37,943 bases of DNA. It comes from an uncultured Lachnospiraceae bacterium (lineage in GTDB: Bacteria > Bacillota > Clostridia > Lachnospirales > Lachnospiraceae). Of this stretch, positions 1-8,665 are shown piece by piece. The position numbers and the translations under genes were made by a program. The stretch spans positions 1-37,943 of the forward strand of contig CANQUG010000035.1 of the NCBI GenBank assembly GCA_947626985.1, written 5' to 3'. Under the pieces are notes generated by a model, which was given only the letters and a program-made list of their open reading frames with translations, made no database searches and was not told the DNA's origin. Within the stretch, counting starts at the first letter, position 1. Every line of letters starts with the position of its first letter.

Positions 1-229
1 GGTACCGCCCTGCCAGCGTCCGTGGGGATATACAATCTGCGAGATCGTCAGCTTTGCCGTTTCCGTGCTGGGGTACCGCCTTGCCAGCGTCCGCGGGGGA
101 TATACAATCTGCGAGATCGTCAGCTTTGCCGTTCCCATGCGGGGGTACCGCCCTGCCGGCGTCCGTGGGGATATACAATATTCTGCCCTGCGAGCGCTTT
201 CGTTGCGGCGTCCGCAGGGATATACAATA
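1..229. repeat. 71/72-bp tandem repeat array with GGGATATACAAT core
   Basis: Three units begin at 1, 72 and 144, each opening with GGTACCGCC followed by a GCGTCCG block. Units 1 and 2 are nearly identical over their whole length. Unit 3 diverges after its core and is followed by a fourth, shorter core. The 12-mer GGGATATACAAT occurs four times, ending near 36, 108, 179 and 228. The array runs off the left edge, so its full copy number is unknown. There are no unique spacers, so it is not a CRISPR. I see no gene in 1-369 and the role of the array is unknown. Confidence 0.85.
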
Positions 230-244
230 CTTCCAGAAGCGATA

Positions 245-273
245 TTGCTTTTTGCAGGAAATTCATGTATAAT
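245..273 (+). promoter_or_regulatory. Sigma-A-type promoter for the egsA-ispF-cysS operon
   Basis: TTGCTT at 245-250 and a perfect TATAAT at 268-273 are separated by 17 bases. The predicted start near 280 leaves a leader of about 90 bases before the first gene. It lies immediately downstream of the tandem repeat array. Confidence 0.7.
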
Positions 274-369
274 TGCGAACTGAGACAGTACAAAAACGTA
301 CAATTTCAAGGATGCCATAAAATATAAAAAAGTTAAGAAAGATCAGAAAGACAGGAGGAAAAAATTACC

Positions 370-1644
370 ATGCGAGTCGATACGGATGATTTTGCCCGAC
401 CTTGCGGATGCGGGAAAAAGCACCAGATAGAAGTAAAGGAGATCCTCATAGAAGAGGGAGCGGCAGAAAAGCTGGAGGAGGCCATGTCAGACGGCTTTCT
501 CAAGGAATACATCTCTCCGCTGCTCATCTGCGACACCAACACATTTAAAGCCACAGAAGACATCATGGAGGAGATATACGACCGCTGTCAGGTCCTGATC
601 CTGGAAGCGAATGGACTCCATGCGGATAATTATGCGGTGGAGATCGTGGAGAACAACATGGAGGAGGACATCGACCTGGTTCTGGCCGTAGGAGCCGGAA
701 CAGTCCATGACATCAGCCGGTATATCGCTTATCATTACAAAATCCCCTTTATTTCCGTACCCACAGCAGCAAGTGTGGACGGCTTCGTATCCACGGTGGC
801 GGCCATGACCTGGAATGGACTGAAAAAGACCATGCCTGCCGCGGCGCCCATGGCAGTTTTTGCGGATTCCAGAATTTTTGCCCATGCCCCCAGGAGGCTG
901 AACGCCTCGGGAGTATCCGACCTTCTGGGCAAATACATCTGTCTCGCGGACTGGAAAATATCCCATATTCTCACAGGAGAATACTACTGTGAGACGATTG
1001 CGGAGCTGGAGGAGCGGGCGCTGAAGACCGTGCGCTCCTGTCTGAGAGCCATAGCGGCGGGAGATGAGGAGAGCTGTGAAAAGCTGATGTATGCTCTGAT
1101 CCTGTCGGGCCTTGCTATGCAGATGGTGGGAAATTCCCGCCCTGCGTCCTGCGCTGAGCATCACCTGTCTCATCTCTGGGAGATGGAGGTGATCAACGAT
1201 CACCTGGACGCTCTGCACGGAGAGAAGGTATCTGTAGGAACCGTACTGGTTTTAAAGGAATATAAACGAATCGCCCGCGCCATCCGGAGAGGCCGCTGTT
1301 TCGTGAAGCCCTTTGAGGGTCAGGAGACGGAGCTCCTGGAGAGCACTTTCGGGCGGAAGGGCCTTCTGGAAGGAATTCTCGAAGAAAATAAACCGGAGCT
1401 GCTTCTTGAGGTGGAACCCTCTGTTCTGAAGGAACACCTGGATGAGATCGCCGGTATTCTGGAGGAGCTTCCGGATGAGGAGGAAATGCTCCATATGCTG
1501 GAGAAGGCGGGCTGTAAAAAGAGTGTTCAGGATATCGGACTGACGGAGGAGATCATTCCTCTGAGCCTGACGCTGGCGCCCTATGTGAGACGCCGCCTGA
1601 GCCTTCTGAGAATAGAAAAAATGCTGGAGATTGACGGAGAGTAA
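370..1644 (+). CDS. egsA: sn-glycerol-1-phosphate dehydrogenase family protein (EgsA/AraM-like)
   Basis: The 424-residue protein belongs to the iron/zinc-dependent alcohol dehydrogenase-like superfamily and most resembles glycerol-1-phosphate dehydrogenases, which reduce dihydroxyacetone phosphate to sn-glycerol-1-phosphate with NAD(P)H. The dinucleotide-binding loop is visible as GAGTVHD and is followed by the characteristic PTAASVDGF stretch. Candidate metal ligands are the Asp of SGVSDLLGK and the histidines in [11 protein letters not shown]. The C-terminus (about 300-424) is longer and more acidic than I expect for the family. The start is supported by AGGAGG about ten bases upstream. It is the first gene after the promoter and ispF follows two bases after the stop. 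The substrate is inferred from the family; another polyol phosphate is possible. Confidence 0.8.
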   Translation: MRVDTDDFARPCGCGKKHQIEVKEILIEEGAAEKLEEAMSDGFLKEYISPLLICDTNTFKATEDIMEEIYDRCQVLILEANGLHADNYAVEIVENNMEEDIDLVLAVGAGTVHDISRYIAYHYKIPFISVPTAASVDGFVSTVAAMTWNGLKKTMPAAAPMAVFADSRIFAHAPRRLNASGVSDLLGKYICLADWKISHILTGEYYCETIAELEERALKTVRSCLRAIAAGDEESCEKLMYALILSGLAMQMVGNSRPASCAEHHLSHLWEMEVINDHLDALHGEKVSVGTVLVLKEYKRIARAIRRGRCFVKPFEGQETELLESTFGRKGLLEGILEENKPELLLEVEPSVLKEHLDEIAGILEELPDEEEMLHMLEKAGCKKSVQDIGLTEEIIPLSLTLAPYVRRRLSLLRIEKMLEIDGE

Positions 1645-1646
1645 TT

Positions 1647-2129
1647 ATGCGGATTGGAATGGGTTATGACGTACACAGACTGACGGAAAACCGCGACCTG
1701 ATCATGGGCGGCGTGAAGATTCCCTGGGAGAAGGGCCTTCTGGGACATTCCGACGCGGATGTGCTCCTGCACGCGGTGATGGACGCCCTTTTAGGAGCGG
1801 CGGCTCTCGGGGACATCGGGAAGCATTTCCCGGATACGGACCCGGCCTATGAGGGAATTTCCAGCCTGAAGCTTCTGAGGCATGTGGCGTCGCTGCTGAA
1901 GGCGGAGGGATTCTGCGTGGGAAATATTGACGCCACCATCATTGCCCAGAAACCGAAAATGGCTCCCCATATTCCCGTCATGAGAGCCAATATCGCCGAA
2001 GCTCTGGAGATTCCTCAGTCCAGGGTGAATGTGAAGGCCACCACCGAGGAGGGACTGGGCTTTACCGGCAGAGGCGAAGGAATCGCCGCGCAGGCGGTCT
2101 GCCTTCTGGAGGAGCGGAACGGGAAGTAA
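1647..2129 (+). CDS. ispF: 2-C-methyl-D-erythritol 2,4-cyclodiphosphate synthase
   Basis: This 160-residue protein is the usual length for IspF, the cytosolic enzyme that cyclises CDP-methylerythritol phosphate in the non-mevalonate isoprenoid pathway. The N-terminus [12 protein letters not shown] carries the metal ligands Asp8 and His10. The [18 protein letters not shown] block and the [11 protein letters not shown] loop are classical, as is the C-terminal [15 protein letters not shown] block. The gene starts two bases after the dehydrogenase stop, so the two are cotranscribed. IspD, commonly next to IspF in Firmicutes, is absent from the window. Confidence 0.97.
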   Translation: MRIGMGYDVHRLTENRDLIMGGVKIPWEKGLLGHSDADVLLHAVMDALLGAAALGDIGKHFPDTDPAYEGISSLKLLRHVASLLKAEGFCVGNIDATIIAQKPKMAPHIPVMRANIAEALEIPQSRVNVKATTEEGLGFTGRGEGIAAQAVCLLEERNGK

Positions 2130-2153
2130 AGGGAGAGTAAAGGAGAAATCGAG

Positions 2154-3575
2154 ATGAAGCTTTTTAATACACTGACCCGCAGCATGGAGGAGTTTGTGCC
2201 TCTGGAGGAGGGAAAGGTGCGGATGTATGTCTGCGGTCCCACGGTCTATAATCTGATCCACATCGGGAACGCCCGCCCCATGATCATTTTTGACACGGTG
2301 CGCCGCTACATGGAATATAAAGGATACGAAGTCAATTACGTTTCCAACTTCACGGATGTGGACGACAAGATCATCAAAAAGGCCCAGGAGGAGGGCGTCA
2401 GCGCCCAGGAGATCTCCGAGCGCTATATCGAGGAGTGCAAAAAGGACATGGCCGGCATGAACGTGCGCCCGGCCACCACCCATCCCAGAGCCACCGAGGA
2501 GATCGGCGGCATGATCGAGATGATTCAGACCCTGATCGACAGGGGCTATGCCTATGCGGCGGAGGACGGAACCGTATATTTCCGGGTAAAAATGTTCCGG
2601 GAGTACGGCAAGCTTTCCCATAAAAATCTGGATGATCTCCAGTCAGGCTTCCGCGCCCTCAAGGTTTCCGGGGAGGAGCAGAAGGAGGATCCCCTGGATT
2701 TCGTTCTCTGGAAACCGAAAAAGGAAGGGGAGCCATTCTGGCCCTCTCCCTGGTGCGACGGCCGTCCCGGCTGGCACATCGAGTGCTCCGTGATGTCCAA
2801 GAAGTATCTGGGAGAGCAGATCGATATTCATGCCGGCGGCGAGGACCTGATCTTCCCCCACCATGAGAACGAGATCGCCCAGAGCGAATGCTGCAACGGC
2901 AAGCCCTTTGCCAGATACTGGATGCACAATGCGTTTTTAAATATCGATAACAAAAAAATGTCCAAATCCCTGGGCAATTTCCGCACAGTGAGGGAAATCA
3001 GCCAGGAATACGATCTTCAGGTGCTGCGCTTCTTCATGCTGAACGCCCACTACAGAAGTCCCCTGAATTTCAGCCGGGAGCTGATGGAGGCCTCCGGAAA
3101 TGCCCTGGACCGTATCGTGGAAGCAGCCGGCAGACTGAAGGACCGGAAGGAAGCCGCCGAAAAGCGGGAGGAATCCCCTAAGGCGTCCGGGGAGGAGCAG
3201 GCTCTCATGGAGACGGCCCGGACCTTTGTGACAAAATTTGAGAACGCCATGGACGACGATTTTAATACGGCGGACGCCCTGGCGGCTGTATTTGAGCTTG
3301 TGAAGTTTGCCAATACCAGCGTGACGGACGCCTCCTCCGCGGAGTTTGCCTCCGGAGTGCTGGATATTCTGGCAAAGCTCTGCGACGTACTGGGACTGAT
3401 TATTCTGAAGCAGGATGAGATTCTGGACAGGGAGATCGAGGAGCTGATCGAGGAGCGCCAGGCCGCCAGAAAAGCGAAAAATTTTGCCAGGGCGGACGAG
3501 ATCCGGGAGGAGCTTCTTTCCAGAGGAATCATTCTGAAGGACACCCGCGAAGGAGTAAAATGGAAACGGGCATAG
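2154..3575 (+). CDS. cysS: Cysteine--tRNA ligase
   Basis: The 473-residue class I synthetase charges tRNA-Cys with cysteine in the cytosol. The zinc-site cysteine lies in YVCGPTVYN, the HIGH motif reads HIGNARP, and the zinc-binding stretch WHIECS is followed by HAGGEDLIFPHHENE. The second signature is KMSKSLGN. The C-terminal helical anticodon-binding region ends with the usual basic helix. The ribosome binding site is AAAGGAG about nine bases before ATG. The last 16 bases overlap the start of mrnC, the standard Firmicute arrangement. I see no T-box leader; the gene lies within an operon. Confidence 0.98.
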   Translation: MKLFNTLTRSMEEFVPLEEGKVRMYVCGPTVYNLIHIGNARPMIIFDTVRRYMEYKGYEVNYVSNFTDVDDKIIKKAQEEGVSAQEISERYIEECKKDMAGMNVRPATTHPRATEEIGGMIEMIQTLIDRGYAYAAEDGTVYFRVKMFREYGKLSHKNLDDLQSGFRALKVSGEEQKEDPLDFVLWKPKKEGEPFWPSPWCDGRPGWHIECSVMSKKYLGEQIDIHAGGEDLIFPHHENEIAQSECCNGKPFARYWMHNAFLNIDNKKMSKSLGNFRTVREISQEYDLQVLRFFMLNAHYRSPLNFSRELMEASGNALDRIVEAAGRLKDRKEAAEKREESPKASGEEQALMETARTFVTKFENAMDDDFNTADALAAVFELVKFANTSVTDASSAEFASGVLDILAKLCDVLGLIILKQDEILDREIEELIEERQAARKAKNFARADEIREELLSRGIILKDTREGVKWKRA

Positions 3576-3985
3576 GAGAACTGAAAAAACTGTTTCAGCT
3601 GGAGGATAGGGACCTGAGGACCTATTCTCCTTTGACTCTGGCCTATCTGGGGGACGCGGTGTACGAGCTGCTGATCCGCACGGTTCTGGTAAAAAAGGGA
3701 AACTGTCCGGTAAACCGGCTGCACCGGAGGGCCAGCAGCCTGGTGAAGGCGTCCGCCCAGTCGGGAATGATGGAAATCCTGGAGCCGCGGCTGACGGAGG
3801 AGGAGCTTGCCGTCTATAAAAGGGGCAGGAACGCCCATTCCCCCACCATGGCGAAGCATGCCGCCATGGCGGATTACCGCAGAGCCACCGGCTTTGAGGC
3901 GCTGATGGGATATTTGTATCTGAAGGAAGAATACGGCCGGATCATGGAGCTGATCCGCACGGGAATCGGAGAGGATGAATTATGA
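3560..3985 (+). CDS. mrnC: Mini-ribonuclease 3
   Basis: This 141-residue protein is an RNase III catalytic domain without a dsRNA-binding domain. The family trims the ends of 23S rRNA precursors. The signature LAYLGDAVYELLIR near residues 28-41 holds the conserved acidic residue and the later acidic helix lies in the C-terminal third. An AAGGAG site at 3550-3555 supports this ATG, which lies inside the end of cysS. Its stop overlaps the rlmB start in an ATGA. Position between cysS and rlmB agrees with the assignment. Confidence 0.95.
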   Translation: METGIGELKKLFQLEDRDLRTYSPLTLAYLGDAVYELLIRTVLVKKGNCPVNRLHRRASSLVKASAQSGMMEILEPRLTEEELAVYKRGRNAHSPTMAKHAAMADYRRATGFEALMGYLYLKEEYGRIMELIRTGIGEDEL

Positions 3986-4722
3986 GGGAGCAGATAGAGG
4001 GGCGCAATGCGGTTCTGGAGGCATTCCGCTCCGGCAGAAGCGTGGACCGGGTGTTTCTTCTGGACGGGTGCAGGGACGGTCCTCTGAACACCATAGCCAG
4101 GGAGGCGCGGAAAAAGGACACCATTGTTCAGTATGTGCCCAGAGAGAGACTGGACCAGATGAGCGAGACGGGGACCCACCAGGGCGTCATCGCCCATGTG
4201 GCCGCCTATGAGTACGCTTCCGTGGAGGATATCCTGGACGCGGCCCGGAAAAAGGGGGAGCCGCCGTTTCTGTTTCTGCTGGACAACATTGAGGATCCCC
4301 ATAATCTGGGAGCGATCATCCGTACGGCGAATCTCGCAGGCGCCCACGGGGTCATCATCCCCAAAAGACGGGCTGCGGGCCTGACCTCCACGGTGGCCAG
4401 AACCTCCGCAGGGGCTCTGAACTATACGCCGGTGGCGAAGGTGACCAATCTGGTCAGGACCATGGAGGAACTGAAAGCCCGGGGAATCTGGTTTGTCTGC
4501 GGGGATATGGGTGGAGAACTCATGTACCGACTGAAGCTTACCGGCCCGATCTGCCTGGTCATCGGAAACGAGGGAGAAGGCGTGAGCAGACTGGTGCGTG
4601 AAAAATGCGACATGACCGCCTCCATTCCCATGAAGGGAGACATCGATTCGCTGAATGCCTCCGTCGCGGCGGGGGTGCTGGCCTATGAGATCGTACGGCA
4701 GAGGATGCTGGAGGGAGTATGA
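3982..4722 (+). CDS. rlmB: 23S rRNA 2'-O-methyltransferase, TrmH/RlmB family
   Basis: The 246-residue SpoU-type methyltransferase has an N-terminal substrate-binding domain (about 1-75, with the GRNAVLEAF opening) and a knotted SPOUT domain. All three SPOUT motifs are visible: the DPHNLGAIIRTA loop, the VIGNEGEGVSRLV loop that binds S-adenosylmethionine, and the final SLNASVAAGVLAYE. RlmB enzymes modify a guanosine in domain V of 23S rRNA; the exact site here is inferred. The gene overlaps its neighbours on both sides by four bases (ATGA). Confidence 0.95.
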   Translation: MREQIEGRNAVLEAFRSGRSVDRVFLLDGCRDGPLNTIAREARKKDTIVQYVPRERLDQMSETGTHQGVIAHVAAYEYASVEDILDAARKKGEPPFLFLLDNIEDPHNLGAIIRTANLAGAHGVIIPKRRAAGLTSTVARTSAGALNYTPVAKVTNLVRTMEELKARGIWFVCGDMGGELMYRLKLTGPICLVIGNEGEGVSRLVREKCDMTASIPMKGDIDSLNASVAAGVLAYEIVRQRMLEGV

Positions 4723-5315
4723 TCCGATACGACGAGTTCTGTGACGAGGAGCTGCTGCAGATGATGCGGTCCGGAGAGTCGGGAGTGTCCGATTATCTCA
4801 TGGAAAAATACAAGCATCTGGTGCGGAAAAAAGCCCGTGCCATGTACCTGATCGGCGGGGAGACGGACGATCTGATCCAGGAGGGAATGATCGGACTGTT
4901 CCGGGCCGTAATGGATTATCGGCCGGAAAAAAAGGCTTCTTTTATGACCTTCGCCTGCCTCTGTATCGACAGGCAGCTTTATAATGCCGTCCAGAGCTCC
5001 ATGAGACAGAAAAATCTTCCCTTAAATTCCTATGTCTCCTTTAACGACGAGGAATATGAGAAATATATGGAGCAGCTCTGGGTGGAGAATCCGGAATCCA
5101 TCATCATCGACAGGGAGAACACCCAGGCTCTTCAGGAGGAAATTGCCCGTATTTTAAGTCCCATGGAAAATAAAGTCCTGGAGGGCTATCTCCGGGGGGA
5201 CAGCTACACTCAGATCGGAGAGCAGATGGGGAAGAGCTACAAGTCCATTGACAACGCCCTTCACCGTATCCGGAGAAAAATCCGGGACTGCATGGAGAAA
5301 TACGGAGGACTGTAA
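4719..5315 (+). CDS. sigH: RNA polymerase sigma factor of the SigH family
   Basis: The 198-residue sigma-70 family protein has region 2 around residues 25-95 (core-binding DDLIQEGMIGLFRAVMDY and the FMTFACLCIDRQL melting/-10 recognition helix) and region 4 around 135-192 with a helix-turn-helix near SYTQIGEQMGKSYKSIDNAL. Its place right after rlmB matches the Firmicute sigH locus, where SigH drives transition-state and early sporulation genes. A yacP-like gene, usually between rlmB and sigH in Bacillus, is missing. Regulation of sporulation here is inferred. Confidence 0.88.
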   Translation: MIRYDEFCDEELLQMMRSGESGVSDYLMEKYKHLVRKKARAMYLIGGETDDLIQEGMIGLFRAVMDYRPEKKASFMTFACLCIDRQLYNAVQSSMRQKNLPLNSYVSFNDEEYEKYMEQLWVENPESIIIDRENTQALQEEIARILSPMENKVLEGYLRGDSYTQIGEQMGKSYKSIDNALHRIRRKIRDCMEKYGGL

Positions 5316-5317
5316 AA

Positions 5318-5346
5318 TTCCGCCGGTCCGGCGAGGTTCGGCGGAA
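5318..5346 (+). terminator. Hairpin at the end of the sigH operon
   Basis: An eight-base stem, TTCCGCCG at 5318-5325 with CGGCGGAA at 5339-5346, begins three bases after the sigH stop. The 13-base loop can pair further. No T-run follows at once, so it may be a weak or Rho-assisted terminator or a 3' stabiliser. Confidence 0.45.
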
Positions 5347-5427
5347 GATGAAAAACAGGAATGAAACAGGGATAAAAAACCTAAAAAAACCGGGATGAAA
5401 AAAATTAAAAAAAATGCAAATTTCCTG

Positions 5428-5456
5428 TTGACAATTTCTCCATCATCTGATAACAT
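5428..5456 (+). promoter_or_regulatory. Promoter of tRNA-Thr
   Basis: A perfect TTGACA at 5428-5433 and TAACAT at 5451-5456 are 17 bases apart, placing the start near 5463, about 25 bases before the mature tRNA. Confidence 0.8.
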
Positions 5457-5487
5457 TATCAACTGTGAGCGGCAAAACGCTTCGCAG

Positions 5488-5560
<73 letters not shown>

Positions 5561-5564
5561 TTTT

Positions 5565-5597
5565 AAAAACCCTTGAGTTGATCAAGGGTTTTTTGTT
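5565..5597 (+). terminator. Intrinsic terminator after tRNA-Thr
   Basis: AACCCTTGA at 5568-5576 pairs with TCAAGGGTT at 5582-5590 around a five-base loop and is followed by a run of T. Confidence 0.9.
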
Positions 5598-5683
5598 TAT
5601 ACGGTTATTTTTCAGGAAAATCTTTAAAAAATACAGAACTTATGGTAAGATTAAGATTCCAGAGACGTTTAGGAGGGAAAGAG

Positions 5684-7354
5684 ATGGAAAACAACGGTAC
5701 AGTTTCCAGGAATTTTATTGAGGTGATGATCGATAAGGATCTGGCGGAGGGAGTTTACGACACGGTGCACACCCGTTTCCCGCCGGAGCCTAACGGATAT
5801 CTCCACATCGGGCATGCGAAATCCATTCTTCTGAACTACGGACTTGCCAAAAAATATAACGGCAAATTCAACATGCGCTTTGACGACACCAACCCCACGA
5901 AGGAAAAGACGGAGTTTGTGGAGTCCATCAAGGAGGATATCCAGTGGCTGGGAGCTGACTGGGAGGACAGGCTGTTTTTTGCGTCGGACTATTTTGACCA
6001 GATGTATGAAGCGGCCGTGAAGCTGATCAAAAAGGGTAAGGCCTATGTCTGCGACCTCACCGCCGCCGAGATCTCTCAGTACAGGGGAACGCTGAAGGAG
6101 CCGGGGAAGGAGAGCCCCTGGCGCAACCGGAGCGTGGAAGAGAACCTGCAGCTTTTTGAGGAGATGAAGGAAGGGAAATACGGAGACGGAGAGAAGGTTC
6201 TCCGGGCGAAGATCGACATGGCTTCCCCAAATATCAACATGCGGGATCCGGTGATCTACCGTGTGGCCCACAGGACCCATCACAATACCGGCGACAGATG
6301 GTGCATTTATCCCATGTACGATTTTGCCCATCCCATCGAGGACGCCATCGAGGGAATCACCCATTCCATCTGTACCCTGGAGTTTGAGGACCACAGACCC
6401 CTGTACGACTGGGTGCTGAGAGAGCTGGAATATCCCCATCCCCCCAGACAGATCGAGTTTGCCAAGCTGTATGTGACCAACGTGGTTACAGGGAAGCGCT
6501 ATATCAAGAAGCTGGTGGAGGACGGCGTCGTGGACGGCTGGGATGATCCCCGTCTGGCTACGATTGCGGCTCTGCGCCGCAGAGGGTATACGCCGGAATC
6601 CATCCGTATGTTCGTGGATCTGTGCGGTGTGGCGAAGGCGGACAGCTCCGTGGATTTTGCCATGCTGGAGTACTGCATCCGGGAGGACCTGAAGCTGAAG
6701 GCACCCCGCCTGATGGCCGTTCTGGATCCCGTGAAGCTGGTGATCGACAACTATCCCGAGGGAGAGCTGGAATATCTGGACGCTCCCAACAATATGGAAA
6801 ACGAAGAGCTGGGAAGCCGCAAAATTCCCTTCGGCCGGGAGCTGTATATCGAGCGGGAGGACTTTATGGTGGATCCGCCGAAGAAATATAAGAGAATGTT
6901 TCCGGGCACGGAGGTGCGCCTGATGAACGCGTACCTGGTCACCTGCACCGGTTACGAGGCGGATGACGACGGGACGATCCGGACAGTGCACTGTACCTAT
7001 GATCCCCGGACCAGAGGGGGAAGCGCTCCCGACGGCAGGAAGGTGAAGGGAACCATCCACTGGGTGGAGGCCACTCAGGCGGGACGGGCTGCGGTCCGTC
7101 TCTATGAGAACATCGTGGACGAGGAGAAGGGCGTTTATAATCAGGAGGACGGCTCCATGAACATCAATCCCAATTCTCTCACCACCGTGACCGCCTGTGT
7201 GGAGCCGGCGCTGATGGAGGCGAAGGGGTATGACAGCTTCCAGTTCGTGCGGAACGGATTTTTCTGCGCGGATATCCATGATTCCAGAGAGGGAGCGCCG
7301 GTGTTCAACCGCATCGTGTCCCTGAAGAGCTCCTTTAAGCTGCCGAAGGCATAA
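5684..7354 (+). CDS. glnS: Glutamine--tRNA ligase
   Basis: From the ATG at 5684, preceded by AGGAGG at 5671-5676, this is a 556-residue class I synthetase that attaches glutamine to tRNA-Gln. An in-frame ATG at 5642 lacks a good ribosome binding site. The HIGH region reads [14 protein letters not shown], followed by the conserved RFDDTNP. The region [20 protein letters not shown] and the beta-barrel anticodon domain (about 330-550) with [13 protein letters not shown] are typical of GlnRS rather than GluRS. The second signature, usually VMSKRK, reads here [10 protein letters not shown], a divergent form. Its presence suggests direct charging of Gln-tRNA, though an amidotransferase route may exist elsewhere. 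Confidence 0.96.
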   Translation: MENNGTVSRNFIEVMIDKDLAEGVYDTVHTRFPPEPNGYLHIGHAKSILLNYGLAKKYNGKFNMRFDDTNPTKEKTEFVESIKEDIQWLGADWEDRLFFASDYFDQMYEAAVKLIKKGKAYVCDLTAAEISQYRGTLKEPGKESPWRNRSVEENLQLFEEMKEGKYGDGEKVLRAKIDMASPNINMRDPVIYRVAHRTHHNTGDRWCIYPMYDFAHPIEDAIEGITHSICTLEFEDHRPLYDWVLRELEYPHPPRQIEFAKLYVTNVVTGKRYIKKLVEDGVVDGWDDPRLATIAALRRRGYTPESIRMFVDLCGVAKADSSVDFAMLEYCIREDLKLKAPRLMAVLDPVKLVIDNYPEGELEYLDAPNNMENEELGSRKIPFGRELYIEREDFMVDPPKKYKRMFPGTEVRLMNAYLVTCTGYEADDDGTIRTVHCTYDPRTRGGSAPDGRKVKGTIHWVEATQAGRAAVRLYENIVDEEKGVYNQEDGSMNINPNSLTTVTACVEPALMEAKGYDSFQFVRNGFFCADIHDSREGAPVFNRIVSLKSSFKLPKA

Positions 7355-7364
7355 TGGAAAACAG

Positions 7365-7392
7365 AGGAGCCTTGTGCAGATAAGGCTCCTTT
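7365..7392 (+). terminator. Likely terminator of glnS
   Basis: AGGAGCCTT at 7365-7373 pairs perfectly with AAGGCTCCT at 7382-7390 around an eight-base loop. The T-run is short (three T), so efficiency is uncertain. Confidence 0.6.
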
Positions 7393-7446
7393 GCGTATCG
7401 AAGGATACAAGCATATTAAAACAAAAGAATTGGGAGGTAAAAAAGG

Positions 7447-7839
7447 ATGAAGAAACTCAATGTAGTGAAGAAGGACGGCTGCATGGCCTGCAAGCAGTGC
7501 GAGATTGCCTGTTCCGAGGCTTTTTACAAGGAATTTCATGAAGATTATTCCTGCATTAAGATCCGCACGGCCAAGGACGGGATCACTCCGAAGCCTGTGG
7601 TATGCGTACAGTGCGGCAAATGCGCCAAAGCCTGTCCCCAGGAAGCCATCACCCAGAATGCGAAGGGCGTATACACCATTAATAAAAAGAAATGCGTGGG
7701 CTGCGGCGAGTGCGTGAAGGCCTGTCCCTTCGGCGTACTGGTTATGAAGGAAGGAAATGAGAATCCCAGCAAATGCATCGCCTGCGGCATCTGCGCCAAG
7801 GCCTGTCCCATGGGCGTCCTGGAGATCAAAGAAGCGTAA
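7447..7839 (+). CDS. 4Fe-4S ferredoxin-type electron carrier with four cysteine clusters
   Basis: The 130-residue cytosolic protein is rich in cysteine and resembles small HycB/CooF/DmsB-type electron-transfer subunits. An N-terminal cluster reads CMACKQCEIAC, then come CVQCGKCAKACP, CVGCGECVKACP and CIACGICAKACP near the C-terminus. These could bind up to four [4Fe-4S] clusters by pairwise sharing of ligands. No partner oxidoreductase is adjacent, so its redox partner cannot be told. GGGAGG lies about ten bases before the ATG. It appears to be a single-gene unit ending at a strong terminator. Confidence 0.85.
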   Translation: MKKLNVVKKDGCMACKQCEIACSEAFYKEFHEDYSCIKIRTAKDGITPKPVVCVQCGKCAKACPQEAITQNAKGVYTINKKKCVGCGECVKACPFGVLVMKEGNENPSKCIACGICAKACPMGVLEIKEA

Positions 7840-7875
7840 GGAATTTCCTCTTACATACATATGGAAGAATACGAA

Positions 7876-7903
7876 GAAGCGTCCCGCGGGGGACGCTTCT
7901 TTA
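7876..7903 (+). terminator. Terminator after the ferredoxin gene
   Basis: GAAGCGTCCC at 7876-7885 pairs perfectly with GGGACGCTTC at 7890-7899 around a four-base loop, followed by TTTA. Confidence 0.8.
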
Positions 7904-7974
7904 AAGTCCGGTTATCTCTTCTTTAAAATCCGGTTATAAAACTTATCAAACGGACGGTATGAAAACGCTGAGAG

Positions 7975-8496
7975 TTATTCTTCTGTTTTTTCTTCCTCTT
8001 CATCCGGAGCCTCTTCGGCCTCTTCTTCGGGAAGCTCCGCATCCAGAGCGTCCTCGGCTTCTTCTTCGGGGAGTTCCTCGTCCAGAGCATCCTCGGCTTC
8101 TTCCTCGGAGGTTTCCTCGCTCAAAGCTTCTTCTGATGTTTCTTCTTCCGATGCTTCTTCTGCGGGGGCTTCCTCTTCGGCGGCTTCTGCCGGGGCCTCC
8201 TCTTCCTTTACTTCTGTTTCTTCCTCAGCTGTTTCTTCGTCATTTTTTTCTTCCGCTGTTTCGGAAGGAGTTTCTTCCCATGCCTTGAAGGTTTCGGGGG
8301 CTTCCTTCGCTTCTTCAGATTTCTCAGGGGAAGCGGTATCGTCGTCGGAATCATCCTCAAGATCGTCGAACTCGTCGTCAAAATCGTCGGGTTTGGATTT
8401 CTTCTTTTTCAGGACCAGTGCGGCGATCACTCCGGATGCTGCGGCGGTGGCGGCTGCCAATGCTACAAAGCCCCAATATTTGTTCACTTTTGCCAT
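7975..8496 (-). CDS. Single-pass membrane protein with long acidic repeat tail
   Basis: The 173-residue reading starts at the ATG at 8496, chosen because GAAAGGAGT lies just upstream; an in-frame ATG at 8538 is less likely. Residues 1-30 are MAKVNKYWGF followed by an alanine-rich hydrophobic helix, then a KKKK stop-transfer run. The remainder is almost entirely Glu, Asp, Ala and Ser. It includes a near-perfect 14-residue repeat built on ELPEEEAEDALDA and several TSEE units. I recognise no domain. The acidic tail would probably be cytosolic given the lysines after the helix, though topology is inferred. It converges on the ferredoxin gene and diverges from maf. Confidence 0.75.
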   Translation of the reverse strand: MAKVNKYWGFVALAAATAAASGVIAALVLKKKKSKPDDFDDEFDDLEDDSDDDTASPEKSEEAKEAPETFKAWEETPSETAEEKNDEETAEEETEVKEEEAPAEAAEEEAPAEEASEEETSEEALSEETSEEEAEDALDEELPEEEAEDALDAELPEEEAEEAPDEEEEKTEE

Positions 8497-8602
8497 GTTT
8501 TTTACTCCTTTCAATGTTAGGCTTCCTTTTGATTTCATAAAGTATTCCTATTGTACTACTTTTTTGGAGAAAAGAAAAGGGGAAGATGAAGAATAAAAAA
8601 TG

Positions 8603-8631
8603 TTGCAGGGAGTTTTTATCCGGATTATACT
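8603..8631 (+). promoter_or_regulatory. Promoter of the maf-HAD operon
   Basis: TTGCAG at 8603-8608 and TATACT at 8626-8631 are separated by 17 bases, about 35 bases before the maf start. Confidence 0.65.
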
Positions 8632-8665
8632 GTAATGTATCAAATACAGAGAAAAAGGAGAAGCT

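Noticed and set aside
1..229. Left-edge repeats considered as a CRISPR array
   Set aside because: Units are similar over their whole length, without variable spacers.
5596..5683. T-box leader before glnS
   Set aside because: Only about 90 bases separate the tRNA terminator from the start; there is no T-box consensus or specifier stem-loop.
5669..7414. A 581-codon open frame on the minus strand opposite glnS
   Set aside because: It lies wholly opposite a clear GlnRS gene, is His/Leu/Arg-rich with no recognisable domain, and has no supporting ribosome binding site; it is a composition shadow.
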